A stretch of 9,017 nt of DNA from a bacterium (GTDB lineage: Bacteria > UBP15 > UBA6099). Within the stretch, counting starts at the first letter, position 1, and each line of letters begins with the position of its first letter. The stretch is from assembly GCA_029573925.1 (NCBI GenBank), contig JAKQBV010000336.1, positions 1 through 9,017 on the forward strand, written 5' to 3'. Both the position numbers and the translations under genes were made by a program. Positions 1 to 4,800 of this stretch are shown here, one piece after another. Under the pieces are notes generated by a model, which was given only the letters and a program-made list of their open reading frames with translations, was not told where the DNA came from and did no database searches.

Positions 1-204
1 GGCGAAGAGGAAATCGCCGAAGAGCCGCGCGTGAAACAGAATTATCTGCCGGTCGGCGACCGGAAAGGCTCTTTCGTCGAGACCGAACTTGGCTTTGACG
101 CGGCAATGGCCGCCAAGGAAGCGTCGCGTTGCTTGAGATGCGACTACGGAAAAGAAGATCTGCCTTTCCAGAAACAAGAGCTTGAGATCGCGAAAGGCAA
201 GTGA
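1..204 (+). CDS. GltD-like NAD(P)H flavoprotein oxidoreductase, C-terminal end (partial)
   Basis: The frame is open from the left edge and stops at TGA 202-204, giving the last 67 residues of a larger protein. The visible part ends in the pattern SFVETELGFDAAMAAKEASRCLRCD. This resembles the C-terminus of glutamate synthase small-subunit-like (GltD) pyridine-nucleotide/FAD oxidoreductases, where an (A)xEAxRCLRCD motif closes the protein. Those proteins pass electrons between NAD(P)H, FAD and Fe-S clusters. Position just upstream of a hydrogenase fits a redox-partner subunit, as in the hydrogenases described as glutamate-synthase-linked. The nucleotide-binding and Fe-S domains are outside the window, so the family call rests on a short tail. 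A different flavoprotein with the same tail, for example a NuoF-like fusion, is possible. Confidence 0.6.
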   Translation, partial: GEEEIAEEPRVKQNYLPVGDRKGSFVETELGFDAAMAAKEASRCLRCDYGKEDLPFQKQELEIAKGK

Positions 205-218
205 TATTGACGCATAGC

Positions 219-224
219 GGGAGG
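219..224 (+). promoter_or_regulatory. Strong Shine-Dalgarno GGGAGG
   Basis: GGGAGG lies 8 nt before an ATG at 233, which is ideal spacing. It is 36 nt before the PHP start at 261, too far to serve that start directly. It therefore appears to load ribosomes onto the short ORF 233-277. Confidence 0.55.
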
Positions 225-232
225 TTTGCTTT

Positions 233-277
233 ATGACATCCGGAACGGCGGCTCCGATCTATGACGGAAGAGCTTGA
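233..277 (+). CDS. Short overlapping leader ORF (14 codons)
   Basis: ATG at 233 follows a good Shine-Dalgarno and reads MTSGTAAPIYDGRA before TGA at 275-277. It overlaps the PHP gene start at 261 by 17 nt in another frame. The PHP frame has a stop at 234-236 and no ATG, GTG or TTG between it and 261, so the short ORF cannot simply be a longer PHP N-terminus. Either ribosomes from this ORF reinitiate on the PHP gene (translational coupling), or a nearby frameshift has separated the original start from the gene. No function can be read from the peptide itself. Confidence 0.3.
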   Translation: MTSGTAAPIYDGRA

Positions 278-1013
278 AAGGATAGCCGCCGATCTGCACA
301 CGCACACGGCGCTCTCGCCGTGCGCCGAGAGGAGCGCGACGCCTCCCGCGATAGTGAAAGCCGCGCTCGAAAGGGGACTGGGCTTGATAGCAGTGACAGA
401 CCACAACACCGCAGGCAACGCGGCGGCGGTTGTTCGTTGCGGAGAGATTGCGGGGCTGAAAGTTCTTCCGGGAATTGAAGTTACGACCCGCGAGGAAGCC
501 CATGTGGTCTGCCTGTTCGACGATGTGGAGTCTGCTTTGAAATTAGAGGACGCGATCTCGGCGGCGTCGCCCGCGATACCGAACGACGCCGCCCTGTTCG
601 GTCGCCAAGTTCTGATGAATGATCTTGGCGAAGAAACAGGCGAAATCGAGCGGATGTTGCTCATGGCTTCTGACATAAGCGTGGAGAGTTTGTCTGAACT
701 TGCGCGCGAATTGGGCGGGTTGGTTGTGGCGGCGCATATCGACAGGTCCGCAAACAGCGTGGTTTCCAACCTCGGCTTTATTCCTGAGAGCGCGCGGTTC
801 GACGCTCTTGAAATAACAGCTAACACGACCAAAGAAGAAGCCGCGAAAAGATTTCCGGGAGCGGAAAGATATCCTCTCATAAGGTCTTCGGACGCGCACT
901 CGCCTGAACAGGTGGGAGATGTTTTTACGCTGTTTCTGCTGGCCCGGCCGACCACTGCGGAGATATGGTCGGCGTTGCGAGGCGAATGCGGAAGGGAATA
1001 TCTGGTTGAATGA
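261..1013 (+). CDS. PHP-domain metal-dependent phosphoesterase-like protein
   Basis: This 250-residue protein carries the polymerase-and-histidinol-phosphatase (PHP) fold motifs in order: DLHTHT (H13, H15), TDHN (D47, H48), PGIEVTT (E73), H81, AHID (H159, D161) and SSDAH (D211, H213). These residues bind a di- or trinuclear metal site in PHP enzymes such as the YciV/TrpH group, which hydrolyse phosphoesters of nucleotides or small phosphates. No transmembrane segment or signal peptide is seen, so it is presumably cytoplasmic. ATG 261 is the only usable start in the frame and lacks its own good Shine-Dalgarno. The stop overlaps the next gene as ATGA, indicating an operon. PHP proteins recur next to [FeFe]-hydrogenase genes, but I know of no assigned substrate there. 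The fold call is firm and the role is open. Confidence 0.85.
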   Translation: MTEELERIAADLHTHTALSPCAERSATPPAIVKAALERGLGLIAVTDHNTAGNAAAVVRCGEIAGLKVLPGIEVTTREEAHVVCLFDDVESALKLEDAISAASPAIPNDAALFGRQVLMNDLGEETGEIERMLLMASDISVESLSELARELGGLVVAAHIDRSANSVVSNLGFIPESARFDALEITANTTKEEAAKRFPGAERYPLIRSSDAHSPEQVGDVFTLFLLARPTTAEIWSALRGECGREYLVE

Positions 1014-1456
1014 GAGAACTGGCCGACCACATACTCGACTTGGCGGAGAATTCAATCCGCGCCGGAGCCAAGAATCTCAGGATCGGGCTTTTCGAGGACG
1101 AAGCGGCCGGAACACTGACTCTTGAGGTGGCGGACGACGGACGGGGAATGACCGAAGAACAGGCGAAAAATGCCGCTAAACCGTTCGTAACAACCAAGAC
1201 CGTCGGGAGTATCGGGCTGGGATTGTCGCTCATGCGGCAGACAGCCGAACAGAGCGGAGGAAGGCTTGAGATAGAGTCAAGTCAGGGCGGAGGGACTGTG
1301 GTTAGAGCGATTATGATTAAGGATCACATAGACCGGCCGCCGGTGGGAGACTTGAACGCCACGCTGATGGCGATTATAGGGGCCAACCCCACGCTCGGGA
1401 TGGATGTGCGGATAGCAATGGATGGAGAGGACGAAAGATTTACCGCCGCCCGATAG
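1010..1456 (+). CDS. Stand-alone HATPase_c (GHKL) ATP-binding protein
   Basis: The 148-residue protein is essentially one GHKL ATPase domain. Visible motifs are the N box LAENSIRAGA (N14), the G1 box DDGRGM (42-47), a PFVTTK lid segment (58-63) and the G2 box GLGLSL (69-74). There is no dimerization/phosphoacceptor domain, no membrane segment and no receiver, so it is not a complete histidine kinase. It resembles the small ATP-binding proteins found in hydrogenase operons, and more distantly anti-sigma kinases of the RsbW/SpoIIAB type. About 45 residues after the G2 region (starting near IDRPPVGD) form a separate C-terminal extension. The ATG sits within the PHP stop (ATGA overlap), so translation is probably coupled. 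A regulatory role on hydrogenase expression or activity is inference. Confidence 0.8.
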   Translation: MRELADHILDLAENSIRAGAKNLRIGLFEDEAAGTLTLEVADDGRGMTEEQAKNAAKPFVTTKTVGSIGLGLSLMRQTAEQSGGRLEIESSQGGGTVVRAIMIKDHIDRPPVGDLNATLMAIIGANPTLGMDVRIAMDGEDERFTAAR

Positions 1457-1466
1457 GCGCGGAACT

Positions 1467-1483
1467 CGCCGCCGGAGGCGGCG
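1467..1483 (+). other. GC-rich hairpin between HATPase gene and hydA
   Basis: CGCCGCC (1467-1473) can pair with GGCGGCG (1477-1483) around a 3-nt loop. No T-run follows, so it is not a normal intrinsic terminator. It lies 28 nt before the hydA start and could affect mRNA processing or stability, or be incidental in GC-rich DNA. Confidence 0.35.
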
Positions 1484-1511
1484 GCATATCAATTGACGAG
1501 GTGAAAGCATA

Positions 1512-3236
1512 ATGGCTAATGTCACGTTAAGCATCGATGGAAAGACAGTGACGGTTCCGCAGGGGACATCTGTTTTGGAAGCCGCGAAAACCGTCGGAAT
1601 ACACATACCCACGCTTTGTTATCTCAAGGATGTGCAAGCGATAGGAGCCTGCCGGGTGTGTGTGGTGGAAGTGATGGGACAGAGGACGCTGCAGGCGGCT
1701 TGTGTGTTCCCTGTAGCGCAGGGCATGGTCGTGAAGACCAACTCGCCTCTTGCGCGCGCGGGCAGAAAAATGGTCGTCGAGTTGCTGTTGTCCGACCATC
1801 GCATGGAGTGTCCGACATGCTCGCGCAACCTGAATTGCGAGTTGCAGAAACTCTCGCAGGACCTCGGAATAAGAGATATCCCTTATTCCGGAGAAAAAGC
1901 GAAGGTGATTATAGACGAATCTTCTCCTTCTCTTATGAGAGATTCAAGCAAATGTGTGTTGTGCAGGAGATGCGTGTCGGTATGCCAGCAGATACAGAAA
2001 GTCGGCGTCCTCTTCCCGTCAAACAGAGGATTCAAGACGACTATCGGCACGGCGTTCGACTCTCCGATAGCGGATGTCGAATGCGTCAACTGCGGTCAGT
2101 GCGCGGCGGTTTGCCCCGTCAGCGCGATCGTCGAAAGGGACGATGTGCACAAGGTCTGGGCGGCGATAGAGGATCCTGAGAAATACGTGGTAGTGCAGAC
2201 AGCTCCTGCTATCCGCGCAGCTATTGGCGAAGAGTTCGGACAGGAGCCGGGGACTGCTGTGACCGGCAAGATGGTGGCGGCTTTGCGCAGACTGGGATTC
2301 GACAAGGTGTTCGACACTCAGTTCACTGCCGACCTTACCATATTGGAAGAGGGCAACGAATTGCTAAAGAGAGTCACGACAGGCGGCAAGTTGCCGATGA
2401 TAACTTCTTGCAGTCCGGGCTGGATAAAATTTATCGAGCACTTCTATCCGGATTTGCTCGACCATGTCTCTTCCTGTAAATCGCCTCAGCAGATGTTCGG
2501 CGCGGTCGCCAAGTCGTATTTGGCGCAGAAACTGAATATCGATCCGAAGAACATGGTGGTAGTCTCAATAATGCCATGCACCGCCAAGAAGTATGAATGC
2601 GGAAGGCCTGAGATGGAAGCTGACGGAGTGCGGGATGTCGATATCGTGTTGACCACGCGCGAAGCCGCAAGAATGATAAAGCAGGCAGGCGTGAATCTTC
2701 TTGAACTGGATGAAGAGGATTTCGACAATCCATTGGGAGAATCCACCGGAGCGGCGACGATATTCGCGGCTACAGGCGGCGTAATGGAAGCGGCGCTTCG
2801 CACGGTTTACGAAGTGGTGACGAAGGACAAGCTGCCTTCAATTGATTTCGAAGCGGTTAGAGGAATGGAAGGAATAAAGGCGGCAACTGTGAAGGTGGGC
2901 GACCTCGACGTTAAAGTGGCTGTCGGACACGGTTTGTCCAATGCGAGAGAACTGATGGACAAAATACGCGCCGGAGAGGCGGATTATCATTTTATAGAGA
3001 TAATGTGCTGTCCCGGCGGATGCATAGCCGGCGGAGGACAGCCGATACCTACCACGTGGGAGACGCGCAAGTTAAGAGCCAAGGCGATATATGATGAAGA
3101 CAAACGGCTTTCCTCTAGGAAATCCCACGAGAACGAATGCGTCTCCAATCTTTACAAGGAATTCCTGAAGGAGCCGCTTGGAGAGAAGTCCCATCATCTT
3201 TTACACACGCATTACAAAGACAGGAGTGGATGTTGA
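1512..3236 (+). CDS. hydA: [FeFe] hydrogenase catalytic subunit
   Basis: HydA catalyses reversible 2H+ + 2e- to H2 in the cytoplasm. The 574 residues show, in order: an N-terminal 2Fe-2S domain (C36, C47, C50, C64), a His/Cys 4Fe-4S motif (H96, C100, C103, C109), two 4Fe-4S ferredoxin motifs (C148/C151/C154/C158 and C191/C194/C197/C201), and the H-cluster domain. That domain carries L1 TSCSPGW (298-304), L2 MPCTAKK (354-360) and L3 EIMCCPGGCIAGGGQP (496-511; C500 and C504 align with the cluster ligands). The small-subunit-like tail runs to the C-terminus. Architecture and length match the clostridial CpI type. GAGGTG at 1498-1503 supports ATG 1512. L1 has Ser where CpI-type enzymes have the second Cys. 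The upstream GltD-like gene suggests a pyridine-nucleotide-linked subgroup, which is inference. Confidence 0.97.
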   Translation: MANVTLSIDGKTVTVPQGTSVLEAAKTVGIHIPTLCYLKDVQAIGACRVCVVEVMGQRTLQAACVFPVAQGMVVKTNSPLARAGRKMVVELLLSDHRMECPTCSRNLNCELQKLSQDLGIRDIPYSGEKAKVIIDESSPSLMRDSSKCVLCRRCVSVCQQIQKVGVLFPSNRGFKTTIGTAFDSPIADVECVNCGQCAAVCPVSAIVERDDVHKVWAAIEDPEKYVVVQTAPAIRAAIGEEFGQEPGTAVTGKMVAALRRLGFDKVFDTQFTADLTILEEGNELLKRVTTGGKLPMITSCSPGWIKFIEHFYPDLLDHVSSCKSPQQMFGAVAKSYLAQKLNIDPKNMVVVSIMPCTAKKYECGRPEMEADGVRDVDIVLTTREAARMIKQAGVNLLELDEEDFDNPLGESTGAATIFAATGGVMEAALRTVYEVVTKDKLPSIDFEAVRGMEGIKAATVKVGDLDVKVAVGHGLSNARELMDKIRAGEADYHFIEIMCCPGGCIAGGGQPIPTTWETRKLRAKAIYDEDKRLSSRKSHENECVSNLYKEFLKEPLGEKSHHLLHTHYKDRSGC

Positions 3237-3242
3237 TATAAT
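3237..3242 (+). promoter_or_regulatory. Possible -10 box (TATAAT) before the kinase gene
   Basis: A perfect TATAAT begins right after the hydA stop codon in a short AT-rich stretch. The best upstream match to a -35 is TTACAA at 3212-3217, 19 nt away and inside hydA, which is weak. If used, it would give the kinase, response regulator and perhaps the maturation genes their own promoter. The AT-rich context makes a chance match quite possible. Confidence 0.3.
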
Positions 3243-3295
3243 ATAACCGATAGAAGCAGCGGTTCAGCGCGCCGTGAAGGCGGAGGACGCAGTTT

Positions 3296-3994
3296 ATGAG
3301 TCAACCCGGCGATACCTCGAAGCAGACGAGCGGCTTGAGGTCTCTGTCTGCCGAGATAGGGAGAAGAACCGCGCTTGTCGGCGGAAAGAGGCTGAAGAGA
3401 ATTGAGCGACTCGGGTGGGCATCAGTCTGTTTACTCGTCTTCACTATACTTCCGGCTGCGGCGGTTCTATCGGCGCCACATCTCCTTGCGCCGAGACTTG
3501 CCCTGCCGGTACTGCTCGTTGCCGGATTGTCTGGGCTGCTGGCATGGTACGTCAAAGTCAGATCAACAGTGTCCAGACTCAGGGAAATCTCCGAGCTATG
3601 GGGAAAGTACACAGAAGTCCAAGAAAACATGATCCGCCAACTCAGGCAGATCGATGTGACCAAGAAGACGATGATGAACATGGCTTCCCACCAGATGAGG
3701 GCGCCGCTCGCGGCGGTGCAGAGTTGTCTGCGAGTGTTGCTGTCCGGCGCGGTCAAGGAGCCTGAGGACTGTATGAAGCTGATGAACGACGCATACGAAC
3801 GCGGCGAGGACATGATGGACATGGTCAACGACATGTTGAAACTTGCCGAAGCGCGCGTCGATTCAGCCAGACGGATTGACGAGATTGATGTCGAGAAAGC
3901 CGTCAGAAAGATAGCTCAGTTCTTTTCAGTCAGGGCGGCGGAGCGCAATGTTGATATCCGCGTCGCGGTCGGAACTGCTCCGGGCTTTTTGTGA
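3296..3994 (+). CDS. Sensor histidine kinase, N-terminal part (membrane anchor + HisKA), ended by in-frame TGA
   Basis: The 232 residues have a basic N-terminus, two hydrophobic segments (about 40-60 and 64-86), a short helical linker and a HisKA dimerization domain. The H box reads MASHQMRAPLAAV, with H132 the probable phosphoacceptor. There is no sizeable loop between the two membrane segments and no PAS or GAF domain, so the signal input is unclear. GGAGG at 3282-3286 lies 9 nt before the ATG. The frame stops at TGA 3992-3994, in the middle of the normal linker to the ATPase domain. The rest of the kinase continues in the same frame from 3995. This product alone lacks ATP binding and could not autophosphorylate. 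It is one half of a split, recoded or mutated kinase located between hydA and the maturation genes. Confidence 0.8.
   Translation: MSQPGDTSKQTSGLRSLSAEIGRRTALVGGKRLKRIERLGWASVCLLVFTILPAAAVLSAPHLLAPRLALPVLLVAGLSGLLAWYVKVRSTVSRLREISELWGKYTEVQENMIRQLRQIDVTKKTMMNMASHQMRAPLAAVQSCLRVLLSGAVKEPEDCMKLMNDAYERGEDMMDMVNDMLKLAEARVDSARRIDEIDVEKAVRKIAQFFSVRAAERNVDIRVAVGTAPGFL
3992..3994 (+). other. In-frame TGA interrupting the histidine kinase
   Basis: Frames before and after the TGA are identical (3296 and 4007 are the same phase). Reading through gives APGFL-x-ADRKMFDHIMLNL, which matches the normal kinase run into the N box. Only one codon is abnormal, with no insertion or deletion. TGA acts as a normal stop for the GltD-like, PHP, hydA and response-regulator genes here, so genome-wide reassignment is excluded. 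The simplest sources are CGA to TGA or TGG to TGA changes, or a sequencing or assembly error. Confidence 0.85.
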
Positions 3995-4006
3995 GCGGAC
4001 CGTAAG

Positions 4007-4333
4007 ATGTTCGACCACATAATGCTCAACCTGATCAGCAACGCATTTCAATATTCCGACCCGAACAAGCCGGTGATGATACACGTGTACAGGATCGAAG
4101 ACGACGTAAAAATTAGAGTCACGAACTGGGGCGTTGTGATTAAACCGGACGAGATGGAGCATATTTTCAGGGAGTTCTGGAGGTCGCCGGAGGCCATGCA
4201 GAGAGTTTACAGAGGCACCGGTCTCGGCTTGCCTATCGTCAAGAGCATAGTGGACACGATGGGCGGGTCGATTGATGTGAAAAGCGACGAGACTAACGGA
4301 ACGTCGTTTACTGTTTCAATTCCCGTGAAATAA
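4007..4333 (+). CDS. Sensor histidine kinase, C-terminal HATPase part
   Basis: The 108 residues are the catalytic ATP-binding domain matching the preceding HisKA half. The N box reads HIMLNLISNAFQYS (N8, N12), an F box is seen at IFREFWR (53-59), and the G2 box is GTGLGLPIVKSI (70-81), followed by the final GTSFTVSIPV strand. The G1 box is unusual: NWGVVI (40-45) in place of DxGxGI, so the adenine-contacting Asp is Asn. ATG 4007 is 12 nt past the TGA and has no convincing Shine-Dalgarno. If made separately, it would depend on termination-reinitiation. The segment could instead be translated only as part of a read-through product of 345 codons, or be the remnant of a pseudogene. Confidence 0.7.
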   Translation: MFDHIMLNLISNAFQYSDPNKPVMIHVYRIEDDVKIRVTNWGVVIKPDEMEHIFREFWRSPEAMQRVYRGTGLGLPIVKSIVDTMGGSIDVKSDETNGTSFTVSIPVK

Positions 4334-4337
4334 CGAA

Positions 4338-4342
4338 AGGAG
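4338..4342 (+). promoter_or_regulatory. Ribosome binding site AGGAG for the response regulator
   Basis: AGGAG sits 6 nt before ATG 4349, just after the kinase stop at 4331-4333. It supports the start and tight operon coupling to the kinase gene. Confidence 0.6.
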
Positions 4343-4348
4343 AAAAAC

Positions 4349-4732
4349 ATGGCGAAAAGCAAGATTCTGATTATCGAGGACGATCCGACGATCGTCAGTT
4401 CCCTTACGATTCTTCTAAAGGGAGAATACGAGATTGATTCGGCGAAGAATGGAGCCGAGGGCCTTGAGAAAGTAGACTCATTCAAGCCGGATTTGATCAT
4501 TCTCGATCTTCTCATGCCCGGCGTTGACGGGTTTGAGGTGTGCAAGCAACTAAAACAGCAGGACAAATACAAGGGTATTCCGGTAATCGCGCTTTCGTCT
4601 TTCACCGAACTTTACGATATGCGGTTCGGCGACGACGACACGAAGGGATCATTGCCCTCGGATGTGTATTTGACAAAACCGCTGGACCCCCCGACTCTCC
4701 TCAGAGAGATCAAGGAACAGCTCAACAAATGA
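4349..4732 (+). CDS. Single-domain response regulator (CheY-like receiver)
   Basis: The 127 residues form one receiver domain: acidic pair D11-D12, phosphoacceptor D53 in LIILDLLMPGVDG, switch Ser at S83 in IPVIALSSF, and the conserved Lys K110 in LTKPLDP. Nothing follows it, so there is no DNA-binding or enzymatic output domain. It starts 15 nt after the kinase reading frame and is surely its cognate partner. A receiver-only protein must act by protein-protein contact or phosphorelay, and the target is not visible here. An acidic insert around 90-105 (MRFGDDDTKGSLPSD) lengthens the loop between the switch residue and the Lys. Position next to hydA, hydG and hydE suggests hydrogenase control, which is inference. 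Confidence 0.92.
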   Translation: MAKSKILIIEDDPTIVSSLTILLKGEYEIDSAKNGAEGLEKVDSFKPDLIILDLLMPGVDGFEVCKQLKQQDKYKGIPVIALSSFTELYDMRFGDDDTKGSLPSDVYLTKPLDPPTLLREIKEQLNK

Positions 4733-4739
4733 CGCTAAA

Positions 4740-4778
4740 CGCGCGGGAGCGTTCGGATATTTAGAGCGCTCCCGCGCG
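4740..4778 (+). other. 12-bp GC-rich hairpin between response regulator and hydG
   Basis: CGCGCGGGAGCG (4740-4751) is perfectly complementary to CGCTCCCGCGCG (4767-4778), with a 15-nt loop. No T-tract follows, so it lacks the hallmark of an intrinsic terminator. It ends 10 nt before the hydG Shine-Dalgarno. It could separate or stabilize transcript segments, or act as an attenuator, between the regulatory and maturation genes. Confidence 0.65.
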
Positions 4779-4788
4779 GAACCGTCTT

Positions 4789-4793
4789 GGAGG
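4789..4793 (+). promoter_or_regulatory. Ribosome binding site GGAGG for hydG
   Basis: GGAGG lies 7 nt before ATG 4801 and fixes the hydG start. Confidence 0.6.
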
Positions 4794-4800
4794 CGCAGCC

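Noticed and set aside
543..1055. Minus-strand open frame (170 codons) opposite the PHP gene
   Set aside because: It is antisense to conserved PHP motifs, and its composition (many Arg and aromatic residues, no domain) is typical of a shadow frame.
1616..2179. Plus-strand 187-codon frame within hydA
   Set aside because: It overlaps the Fe-S domains of hydA in another frame and shows no family features.
3301..3834. Minus-strand open frame (177 codons) opposite the kinase
   Set aside because: It mirrors the HisKA and membrane region of a well-supported + strand gene. The protein is Ser-rich without any motif.
3992..3994. TGA reassigned to a sense codon across the genome
   Set aside because: The GltD-like, PHP, hydA and response-regulator genes in this window all end properly at TGA.
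4740..4778. Intrinsic terminator after the response regulator
   Set aside because: The stem is strong but no T-tract follows, and hydG begins 22 nt later, so it is recorded as a hairpin only.
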